NCBI GenBank assembly: GCA_963784195.1
Contig: CAWARA010000038.1
Coordinates: 1-64,000 of the forward strand
DNA: 64,000 bases
DNA from: CAVQAH01 sp963784195
Lineage (GTDB): Bacteria > Acidobacteriota > Vicinamibacteria > Vicinamibacterales > 2-12-FULL-66-21
Direction of reading: 5' to 3'
How positions within the stretch are numbered: the first letter of the stretch is position 1; every line of letters starts with the position of its first letter. The notes beneath the pieces are model-generated. The model was not told where the DNA came from and made no database searches. It was given only the letters and a program-made list of their open reading frames with translations. The position numbers were made by a program, and so were the translations under genes. Shown one piece after another: positions 47,106 to 57,186 of the stretch.

Positions 47106-49405
47106 TTCGCCCTCCCGCCCTGCTTGTCTTTCAGTTGGCGGAATTGCGCGAACTGCGCTTCCGCCAGATCGGCGCGGCCAGTCTTCTGATACGCCTGTCC
47201 GAGCTGATAGTGAGCGTCCGCATCCTCCGGCGCGAGCCGCACGGCCGCCTGCAGTTGCTCCACCGCGTCGGCAGCTGCGCCCTGGGCGAGAAGGATCTTG
47301 CCCATCAGATACCTGGCGCCGGCGTAGTCGGGCCTGACCTTGAGCAAGCGTGTGAGGATTGCGAGCGCCTCCGCGGACTGTCCTTCGAGATCGAGCACGG
47401 TCGCGAGCGTGTGCTGCGCTCGCGTGTCCTCCGGATGTGCCGCGAGCTCCGCCCTCAGCGCCGTCGAGGCCTCGGCGAGGCGCCCCTGTTTCAAGTAGAT
47501 CGTGCCCAGCGTGGCGTTGGCTTCGGCGACCGTTGGCTTCAGCTCCAGCGCGCGACGCAACGACTGGATAGCGGCGTCGTAATCCCCCTGCTGCGCGTGT
47601 GCCTGGCCGAGCACGACGTGCAGTTCGGCGTTGTCGCCGTGCTGTGCCAGCAGCCGGGAGAAGATCGCCTCCGCTTCAGCCGCGCGATCGATGCGCACGA
47701 GCGCCAGTCCATACGTGTACTGAAGCGACGGATCGCTTTCCCGGCCGGGGTCGGCCGCGAGCAGTTCTGCCGCTTTGTCGAACACCTCCCCGTTGAACCA
47801 TGCGAGCGACAGCATGCGGCGCACTTCGACGTTCGACGGATCGAGATCGAACGCCCGCGCGAGTGGCGCGGCCGCCTTGTCGAACTGCTTCGCGTTGAAA
47901 TAGGCCACACCCAGCGAGTACTGCACCTGTGGAAACGTCGGATCGACGGCTGCCGCCTGCTCGAAGCACTCGGCGGCCCGCGCGAACCGCTGCGCCTGCG
48001 CGTGCATCACGCCCAGATTCAGGTTGGTCCGCGCGATGAGCGTTCTGACCCGCCGTTCGATCTGGGTGCGCTCCTCGACCGAGAGGGGCGCAAATGGAGA
48101 TTCCAGCGCGACGACGCGCAATTGCGTTCGGTGCCTCCTGGCGACGGTGCGTCCGCCATGTACTGCGCGAGCCGCTCCCGCTCGTCGTCGGCGCGACGCG
48201 CCGATGCCTGCTTCGCTTCGTCGAAGTGCGTTCGCCGCCTCGGCCTCCTGCCCGGTGCTCGCAGCGCGAGCGCAAGCTGATAGTGAACGCTGCGGATTCT
48301 TGCCGGGTCGGCCGGTGGCGCAACAGCGAGCGAGAGCGCTCGGCGGAGGGATACGACAGCGTCCGCTGGCTTATCCAGTGCGAGCTGGCAGCGTCCCAGA
48401 TAGTAGAAGGCCTCGGCCGGCGCCGAGTCGGTTTCGGCTGCAATGGCCAGATGAGGAAGCGCTTCGGCTGGACGCTGCGCTTCGAACAAGCGCCATGCCG
48501 AGTCGCAGATTCGTCGCCGGATCGCGAGGCGCAAGCGTCAGCTCGGCGCGGAACTCCTTAACCGCCTCCTCCAGTCGAAGACGGTTTCATCCATGAACGC
48601 CAGCGTTCCGAGGTAATAGTGCGCACGGCGCGTTCGAGGGTCCTGCTTCAGCGCGCGCTCGAGCGATGCACGCGCGCGATCGTAAAAACCGTAATCGCGA
48701 TACGTACGGCCGATGAGCACATCGGTTTCCGGTCCGGGCCGTGCCTTTTTCACCGCGGCGAACAACGGGGCGGCAGCATCGGCCTTTCCTGCGCGCAGGT
48801 ACGCAGCCGCAAGCGTGAACGTGAGCTCCGGCGTCATTCGGGTCGGCGGCACGCGCCTCTTCGAGCGTCTGAACGGCCTCGGCTGGTTGCCCGTTTGCCA
48901 GTCTGTGCCTGCGCGAGCAGTCGCCGTATCCCGGAATCGTCCGGCGTGCGACCGGCGAGGCGGGTCAGAATCGTCACTGCCTCGGCGGATTCCCCCATCT
49001 GCAGGTCCACGAGCGCAAGTGCCTGCAGCGCCGCGTTCGCATCAACCGCCGATGCGGCGGCCCGCCGGAATGCTTCGCGCGCCTCCGCATACTGCCGCCC
49101 CGCGACATGCAGATGGCCAAGGATCATCCAGGCATCCAGGAGCGCTCCGCGATACTCACTTTCCGCACGGTGCAGCTCGTGTTCGCGGAGGCTGGCTTCC
49201 GCCCCGGCCACCAGGCGATCGAGCGCCGCAACCGGATCGGTTCGCGGTCCACAGCCGGACGTTTAGCCGACTGAGTCGACTGCGCCGCTGCCTCTCCCGA
49301 TGCCAGTGACGCCGCGAGCAGCACGGCAGCGAGGCGAAACAGCTGAGTGTTCGGAAGGCCGCGATTCTCCGACACGGTGCCCCGATTGTAACGCCGGGCG
49401 TTCAC
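47102..49405 (-). CDS. Large TPR protein with at least four frameshifts
   Basis: About 765 residues if joined. GTG at 49405 overlaps the upstream stop (GTGA); the signal peptide is LFRLAAVLLAASLASGEAAAQS. TPR units are readable in five successive segments: to about 49230; 49211-48900 (MILGHLHVAGRQYAEAREAFRRAA); 48852-48580 (TLAAAYLRAGKADAAAPLFAAVKKA); 48534-48260 (FYYLGRCQLALDKPADAVVSLRRAL); and 48121-47102 (a long clean TPR array). Each break is a small indel with homology resuming, so I treat it as one gene in a flawed assembly; a true pseudogene cannot be excluded. Confidence 0.65.
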
Positions 49406-51536
49406 TGGAGCCTCCGCAGAAGCTCCCGTGCCCGCTGGGCATCGTCCGCGAATCGTTCCGGGGGTGCGTTGGCGGCGAAGAACTCCAACGCTGCCCGCGC
49501 CTCGGCCGTTCGGCGCGACCGTGCCAGCGAAAGACCGGCGGCCAGAATGATCTCGAATTCGCGCGGGTCGACGGCCGTCGCGGCTTTCCAGCGCTCGACT
49601 GCGGCAGTCGGCCGCCCATCTTCCAGGTCGAGAATGCCCAGCGAGCTGTGCGCGCGTGCGAGTTCGGGGTTCATGCGAAGGGCCGCTTCGAATTGGGCAC
49701 GCGCCGCGTCTCGATCGCCTGCCATCAGAAGGACCGTCGCGGTGCTCACGAGCAGCATTGCGTTCGACGAGTCGAGCTCGCGTGCCCGCGCGAGGGTCGC
49801 CAGCGCGTCCTTGCTCCGGCCCATGGTGGCGAGCGCGAGCGCCTGCGACGTGAGCACTTCCACATCCGGATCGTGGGTTCGCTCGTACGTCTCGAGCATC
49901 CTGGACGCTTCAGCGGCCTGTCCGGACTGCGTCAGAGACGCACCGAGAAGCGCGACAGCCTCGGTGTTGTCCGGATCGAGCGCGACAACCTGCCGAAGCG
50001 CCTTGACGGCTTCGTCGAGACGTCCGCTCTCGCGTTCGATCTGCGCCAGGTAGAAGAACGACAGCGGCATGCCGGGACGCCGCTCGATCAGCTCCCGGCA
50101 TCGCGCGCGTGCTGCCGTGAGGTTTCCCGCCTGATACAGATCGACGACGTCTTGCAGCAGTCCGTCGAGCGCAATCAGTCGCTTCGGATCATCGGCCTCG
50201 GTGTAGCGCGCTGTCAGGTTGTTGCCGGTCGCGGCGAGATACCCCAGGCTCCTCAGGCGTTCTCGCGTCTCCGCGGTCTCCGGCCGGGCTTCGGCAGTCC
50301 CGCGGAGGTCGCGCATCGGTCCAAGCAGCGTGCGCAGCGCTTCGACGCGTGCGGGTTGCGAGGCCGCGAGGTTGTGCTCCTCGCGCGGATCCGACGACAA
50401 GTCGTACAGCTCGGGAACCGGAAGATCGATGTACTTGGCTCCATCCTTGACGACGCCATGGAGCGGGGCCCACCGGCGATTCAGCGTGGCCGATAAGGCC
50501 TCGAAGTACGTCGCCCGGCTGACTGCCTGATCCTTTTCGCCGGCCATGTCGGGGAGCAAGCTTCGGCCCGGCAGACCTGGCGGGACGGCCCAGCGCGAGC
50601 GCATCGAGAACGGTCGGCAGCACATCGACGTGTTGTGCGGCCGTGTCCACGACGACAGGCTGGAACAGGCGGGGTTGATAGAAGACGAGCGGCACCTTCA
50701 GCGTCGCTTCGTACGCAAACACCCCGTGCGTGGCCTCACCGTGATCGCCGAGCGACTCCCCGTGATCCGAGGTGAGTACCACTAACGTTCGGCCGTTCTG
50801 GCCGGCCGAGACCAGCGGTTCCAGCAGAGGCGTGAGGAACGCATCTGTCGCCGCCACCTCGCCGTGATACGGCTCGCTGCGAAATCGCGACGCAAAAGGC
50901 TCGGGCGGTGCGTACGGCAACGTGCGGTTCGTACAGGTGGACCCAGCAGAACCATCGACTGTCCCGCTGCGACTCCAGCCAGCGGATCGCGCTCGCGACC
51001 GTGTCGCGCCCGCTTCGCTCCTGGATCAGGAACGCGGGACGCGCCGCATCGGCAAAGCGATCGTCGTACACGTCGAACCCGCGCGCCAGGCCGAATCGCG
51101 ACTCGAGCGGAAAGGCGCTGACGAATGCCCCGGTCTGGTAGCCCTGCGATTTGAGAAGCGTCGCGAGGGTGTCGAGGCTTGATGGAAAGCGAAACCCGGC
51201 GTTGTCGCGCACGCCGTGTTCGCCCGGAAGGCGGCCGGCGAGGATGTTCGCGTGCGACGGAAGTGTCACGACGTTGTGCGCGCGGGCGTTGGTGAAACGG
51301 GCGCCAGCCGCTGCCAGCCGATCGATCCACGGCGTGATACCGCCAGGCTGGCCATAGGCCCCAACCGCGTCAGCGCGAAGCGTATCGATGGTGATCAGGA
51401 GGACATTGAGGCCGGCTTCCCGATGAATCGACGGGGGAGAAGCTCGCCGCAAAACATTCCAGAGAGTCGGCAGCCCGAGAAGGAGAAGAATTCCAACGCC
51501 GACCGCCAGGCGCCCTCTGTAAATAGACCTTGACAA
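49402..51536 (-). CDS. Sulfatase-like (alkaline phosphatase superfamily) + TPR fusion, frameshifted
   Basis: About 710 residues. N-terminal membrane helix (LAVGVGILLLLGLPTLW), then a sulfatase-type domain: NVLLITIDTLRADAVGAYG with metal-binding Asp residues, TLPSHANILAG at the nucleophile site, a shift near 50930, and LVVLTSDHGESLGDHGE with the late metal ligands. After another shift near 50590 the domain closes (ELYDLSSDPREEHNLA), followed by five or six TPRs. The sulfatase Cys/Ser-x-Pro-Ser-Arg motif is replaced by T-L-P-S-H, so no formylglycine can form; a Thr nucleophile, as in phosphodiesterases or phosphoethanolamine transferases, is likelier. The start appears to be TTG 51536. First gene of the operon. 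Confidence 0.72.
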
Positions 51537-51558
51537 TGGCGTTACGGCCGTTCATAAT
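51530..51558 (+). promoter_or_regulatory. Consensus promoter of second TonB receptor
   Basis: TTGACA (51530-51535), 17 bases, CATAAT (51553-51558). It overlaps the start codon of the divergent sulfatase-like gene, so the two are likely co-regulated. Confidence 0.65.
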
Positions 51559-51576
51559 ACCACTTTCTGAAGGTCC

Positions 51577-51593
51577 TTTACGAAGTTCGTAAA
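51577..51593. promoter_or_regulatory. Perfect palindrome in the TonB receptor leader
   Basis: TTTACGAA-G-TTCGTAAA: two exact 8-base arms about 10 bases after the expected transcription start and 10 before the ATG. Candidate operator blocking elongation or start; no regulator is adjacent. Confidence 0.55.
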
Positions 51594-51603
51594 CGGAGGC
51601 CTG

Positions 51604-54600
51604 ATGCGCAAGCACTGCCTTGTTCTTGCGGCTATCCTTCTTCTCTCCGCGGTCCCGGCATTCGGGCAACGGTCGTCAGCCACGATTCGCGGCTCCGTTC
51701 GCGACGCTACGCAGGCTGTGCTGCCCGGTGCGACGGTGACCGCCACAAACGAAGATACCGGTTTCGTCCGGTCCTCGACCACGAACTCGTCCGGCGTGTA
51801 CTCGCTGCCTGACCTGCCCATCGGCCGCTACAAGGTCGATGCGGAGATGCCGGGCTTCAAGAAGGCGTCGCGTACCGAGCGTCTTCCTGCGCGTCGCCGA
51901 CGACTTCGCGATCGACTTCGAGCTCGAAGCAGGCGGCGTCACCGAGACGGTCGCCGTCGAAGCGTCCGCGACGCCCGTCAGGGTTCTTGGTGGCGATGTC
52001 TCGGGCGTGATCACGGGCGAGCAGGTCCGCGAGCTGCCACTCAACGGCCGCAACTTCCTTCAGCTCGCGACGTTGATGCCCGGCGTCAGCGCACCCGATT
52101 TCCTCAACGTGAAAGACAAAGGGCTGCTTGGCGGATCCGACTTGTCGGTCAGCGGCAGCGACGTGACGGCGAACCTCTGGACCGTGGACGGCGCGAACAA
52201 CAACGACGTCGGATCGAATCGCACGATTCTCGTCTATCCCTCGCTCGAGGGGATTCAGGAATTCAAGATCCTGCGGAACAGCTACGGCCCGGAGTTCGGC
52301 GGCGCCGGCGGCGCGCAGATCAACATCGTCACCCGCGGCGGGACCAACCAGTTCAACGGCACCGCGTTCTACTCGGGCCGCAGTGATGCGTTGAACGCGA
52401 AGGACTATTTCCTCGAGAAGAACAATCAGCCCAAAGCCGAGCTGAAGCGCAACGACTTCGGCGGCTCGATCGGCGGCCCGATCATCCGGGACAAGCTGCA
52501 TTTCTTCGCGAACGCCGAGTGGAACCTCGAGGATCGCGGCACGGCACGCGTGGAACGTCGTGCCGACGCAGGCGGAGCGCAACGGCGACTTCAGCGGGAC
52601 GCCGAGCTGCAACACCAATGCGGTACCGATCGACCCGGGAACCGGCAATCCGTTCCCAGGAAACCGGATTCCCGCTGACCGGCTGAGTCCGGCAGGCCAG
52701 GCGTTCCTCAATCTCTACGCGCTTCCGAATCTGCCGTCGAATGGCTGCGAGCACCAACTGGGTGACCTCCGTCACGTCGCCGATCGACTACAAGCAGTTC
52801 AGCGGCCGCGCCGACTGGTCGCTCAGCAACGCCAGCCGTGTGATGGTGCGCTACACGCAGGACAGCTGGAAGAACGATGGCCCGAGCGTGCAGGCGAACC
52901 TGTGGGGCGACGATCCGTTCCCGGCTCGTGGATTCGAACTGGGACCAGCCGAGCAAGTCGTTCGTCGCCACGTTGAACCAGACGATCGGGTACGAGGGCG
53001 ACCAACACGCTGCAGTTCTCGTACTCCGCGAACAAGATCGAGATCACGCGCGGCGGACTGGATACGAGCCTCGGCGACGCGGTCACCAGCAGTCTGCAGC
53101 CGATTTTCCCGTACGACACGAAGCAATACGGCACCCTGACGAGTCATCCCGTCTTCTGGGGCGGCGGGCCCTACGCGGCGCTCTGGAACGAAGCGCCATT
53201 CCTCAACAACCAGGATCTGTTCGTCATCAAAGACGACTACACGCGGGTGTTCGGCAAGCATTTCGTGAAAGCTGGTGTGCTCGTCAGCGCGAACAAGAAG
53301 AACGAGGACACGAACGGCAACGGCTCCAGCATGCACTCGGCCTTCTGGGGCGCGAGCGGGTTGGGGGCCGGCGGCTCGGTAGCCACCGGCAACCTTCTCG
53401 GCAACTTCCTGCTGAAAGACATGTCGTGGGGGTTCTCGGAGCAGTCGACCAGCCGCTCGGCGCCGCAGCGCTGGCGCGACGCCGAATTCTACGTGTCGGA
53501 TTCATGGCAGGCTTCCCGCCGCGTCACGGTCGACTATGGCCTCAGATACTCGCTGTTCTTCAATCCGTACGCGGAGGACGACAAGATCACCAGCTTCGTG
53601 CCCGACTCTGTTCAATCCGGCGCTGGGCAACGACGCGTGCAATGGGTTGCTTCAGGTGCCCGGCTCGAACGTGTGCCAGCAGGCCGGCGCCAGGGGCGGA
53701 ATCGATGGACCGAACCGCTCGCTGATGGAGCAGGACTACAACAACTTCGCACCACGCGTCGGCGTCGCCTGGGATGTGTCGGGGAATGGCAAGACCGCAA
53801 TCCGGGCTGGTCTTGGTCAAGTTCTTCCTCCGCGAGCGGCTGACGCCCGTGCTCAGCATCGCCGCGCAACCCGCCGTTTGTGTCGACCATCAGCGGTAAC
53901 CGTTTCTTCGACTCGACCCAGTGCTTCGGCTGCGGCTCGAGCCTCGGGGCGCCGACAGCGCGGCCGGGAAGTGGAGCAGAAAACACCGAACAACTGGCAG
54001 TGGAACCTGACGTTCCAGCACGAGGTGTTCCGCAGGAGCACGATCGAAGTCGGCTACGTCGCCAACTACGGTTACGACATGCTGCGGATGCGGGTGGCCA
54101 ACCAGGTGCTCCCCGGCGATACCAACAGCAACGGCAGTCGACGATCGGCGGGAGTTCGCGCTCACGTCCGGCGGCCTCCCGGCCGTCCGCCAGTTCGGCG
54201 TCTTCGGCAACGCCAATATCGGCATCTGGACGCACACCGGAGAGTCGACGTACCACTCGCTTCAAACGCAGTGGATCACCCGCTTCGGCCGTGGATCGCA
54301 GTTCCAGACGTCGTATACGCTGGCGCGATCGCGGGCGAACCTTGGCATGACCGCCAGCGGCCAGCTCGACGCGAACAACGTCGTGCTGGACAACCAGAAT
54401 CCCGATGCCGATTGGGGCCGGCCCGACACGGGGCGGACGCACATCTACAACGCGTCGCTGATCTGCCTGCTGCCGACGCTCGAGGACAAGTCGAAGTTGA
54501 TGCGGGCACGTCTTCGGCGATTGGGAGATCACGACGATTATCGGTGGCGGAAGTCGGCCAGCCGATCACGGCGTATACCGGGGCCTGCCAGGCCTGAGCG

Positions 54601-55066
54601 GCGGCCCTTCCGGGACCGGGTTCGACGACAACCAGAGGCCGAATCGGGTTCCCGGTGAATCGTGCACGCCGAGCGGTGGTCCTGACGAGCAGATCATCAA
54701 CCCGAACGCATACACGTTGAACGGGTTTGTGCTTGGCAGCATCGGTACCGCAGAACGCGGCGATTGCAACGGTCCTGGGTATTTCCAGACCGACCTGGCG
54801 TTCTACAAGAACATCCCGCTGTCGGGCCGCGTCAAGCTGCAGTTCCGCTGGGACATCTTCAATTTCTTCAACAACACCAACTTCCTGGGTCCGGGCAACG
54901 GGGGAACGGGCAGCGGCTTCAACAACGTCATGAACGCGTCGGCGATCACGCTGAACAGCGCGCAGCACTGAGATTGCGAACGCCACGGTTCCGTCGAGCT
55001 TCATGAGGGCGACCGCGCACCCGCGATGCCAGGCAGATGCAGATCGGGTTCAAGTTGCTCTGGTAA
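51604..55066 (+). CDS. Oar-like TonB-dependent receptor broken by many frameshifts
   Basis: About 1150 residues if joined. GGAGG precedes the ATG; signal peptide LVLAAILLLSAVPAFGQ; regulatory domain (ATIRGSVRDATQAVLPGATVT); plug (VRELPLNGRNFLQLATLMPGV, VDGANNNDVGSN); barrel segments through FYSGRSDALNAKDYFLEKNN, WGFSEQSTSRSAPQRWRDAEFY, NNWQWNLTFQHEV and FRWDIFNFFNNTNF, ending MQIGFKLLW. At least ten frame changes occur (near 51885, 52555, 52745, 52920, 53000, 53605, 53815, 53960, 54140, 54510, 54965), yet every expected block is present in order. This density is higher than in neighbouring genes, so real decay on top of assembly error is possible. Confidence 0.72.
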
Positions 55067-55087
55067 AGAGTTCCGCCCAGATGCGGC

Positions 55088-57165
55088 TCACGCGCTGCAC
55101 GCCTCCCGGTGTGCAGCGCTTTTTATTTGCCCGTCGCGGAACTTGTGCGCAATGCGAAACGGGCGCGTCACCTGTCCAACACGCCGGTTGCCGATGGAGA
55201 TGACAGCTCGGGCGAAGTAGTCGCCGGCAGGAAGGTCGGCGATCGTCACGGACGCGCCGGCGATGCGACATCCGGCATCGTCTTTCGCCGCGCGGAGTGT
55301 CGCGGGTTCTCGCTGGAGGGCAACCGACGTCTCGCCCGTCGCGACCTCGAAGGAGACGCTGGCGGCGTCGAGCGGCTCGGGCGCATCCGCGAAGAGTTCC
55401 AGATACCCATGCAGAGTGCTGCCACTGAAGTCTCCGTCGACAGTGGGCGCCGGCGGCATGTTGCCGTCAGCTCCCGCGCTATCGGCAATGAGGAGGTCGG
55501 TTGACTTGAAGCGGTCCCGCGACATTCAGCTGGGCGCGCACGACGCGCTCGATGGTGCCGCGCCGGCCGGCCTCGTCCAGGGCTGCCAGCTTCAGCGTGT
55601 AGCGGCCGCGTTCGATGACGGCCGTGCTGAAATAGCGCTGAGAGTGACCGACACGCTGCGCAATCGGCGGCAGCTTCGTATCCAGCTGACTCGCGGCGAG
55701 CCGGCGGTCGAAATCGACGAGCACGTAGCCAAGCGAGAGATCTCCGGCTGTGGTCGGTGCTTGCTCGATCTCCGCCGCGATGAGCAGGCGGATCCGGTCC
55801 GAGTGGGTCTCGCGAAACGAGTAGGTGGTGACTTTGATCGGAATCTCGGAGACTGGCAGAGGCTCCCGAAGAAGTGCGGTGATATCGCCGGCGACGGTTT
55901 TCACGACGGTCGGGCCGATGGTGAACTGGCGGCGCGATCGAACAGTGACGCCTTTCCGGCGAACATTCACCTGGATATCGTGAGGCCGGCCGTTTCGCTC
56001 CCCCACCTCGGGCTCGAAGCTGAGGAGATAGTAGCCGGACAACTCGAGCGACAAGACGCTGAAAGGCGAAATCGGAATTCGACACGACACGAAACACGTC
56101 GCCACGCGTCACGCCGGTCATCAGGTACAGGCCCTCTTCGAGCAGGGCTCGATCGGCCGCGTACGTCTCGGTTGGCCGTCTCCGTGCGGCGTCATACTCG
56201 GAGGCCTGGAGGTGCAGCGCATACAGGGTCACGTGGGATTCAGCGGCCTTCGCCTCGAGCCACGCGAGTTGCGACGTTTCGTTGACCGTGACGAGCCCCT
56301 CGGAGACGAACACGAGAATCTTGGGCGTAGAGCTTGGCGGGAGACGTTCGAGGAGCGCTCGCAGACCGGCGATCGAATCGCGCGCCTTCTGCCGCGCGTC
56401 GACAGCAATCTGCTCCGCCTCGGACTTCACCTGGCTGTAGCAAATCACGACCTCCGAGTTGCCTCCACTCCGCTGCTCCGTCGCCGGGATGCCGCACTCC
56501 CGCTCGTTAATCCGCTGGATGGCGACCGCATCTTTCCGTTCGAACGCCAGGGCGTCGGCTACGCCCAGGTTCCGGACCCCGAAGACGACTGGCGCATTGC
56601 CGTCGACCTGCTGGAGGAGCCGCTGGACGAGCCGATGATCCGCAGTGAAGTCCACCTGGGGGCCACGCGGGATGCTCGCGAGCGCGACGCGATCGGCGGG
56701 GTTGAGTCGTTCGACGAACTTGCTGGCCGTGTCCATCACGCTCTTGCCGCGTCCGGCCGTGATGCTCCCGCGATCGACGACGATCATGATCAGCCGTCCG
56801 CCGGAGATCTCAGTATTGGAGCTGTAAAACGCTGCCGTCGGGGAGGGTGCCGCCGGCACCTCGAAACTCGGCGCGACTGTGACGAATTGCGCCGACACGA
56901 TGGGACGCGACTTCCCGTCGACACGCACGTCGAAGTCTTGCACTGTCAGGTCGCGAATCGGCCGGCCGTTTCCGTCAACGGCGCTGACGTCCACCTGAAC
57001 CAGGTCGATTGACGACCGGAATTGCGGCACCTGCGGCGTCTGCAGCACGGCGAGGCCGACCGCGGTGACGACGGCTGAGGTGAAGGAAGACACTAGCAGG
57101 AATTGTATCGTGGGAACCGACTCACGCTTGACCACTGAACGCCGGCGGCATAGGCTTCTCGGCAT
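55088..57165 (-). CDS. VWFA-related acidobacterial-domain protein, frameshifted
   Basis: About 690 residues. N-terminal hydrophobic helix (FLLVSSFTSAVVTAVGLAVLQ), then the family's opening DLVQVDVSAVDGNGRPIRDLTVQDFDVRVDGK, and a von Willebrand factor A fold (GGRLIMIVVDRGSI with a degenerate MIDAS: Asp present, DxSxS not intact). Frame changes near 56062 (to SLELSGYYLLSFEP) and 55505 (to LLIADSAGADGNMPPAP) keep homology in order. The C-terminus has beta-rich domains. Probably secreted or membrane-anchored; function unknown, perhaps protein binding. Divergent from the cytochrome gene, whose ATG is 22 bases away. Confidence 0.75.
55092..55128 (+). terminator. Rho-independent terminator after the TonB receptor
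   Basis: GCGCTGCAC (55092-55100) pairs with GTGCAGCGC (55111-55119) around a ten-base loop, followed by TTTTTATTT. It lies 26 bases after the receptor stop and overlaps the 3' end of the convergent VWFA gene. Confidence 0.85.
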
Positions 57166-57186
57166 CCGGTCCGCGAGTGACGAGAT

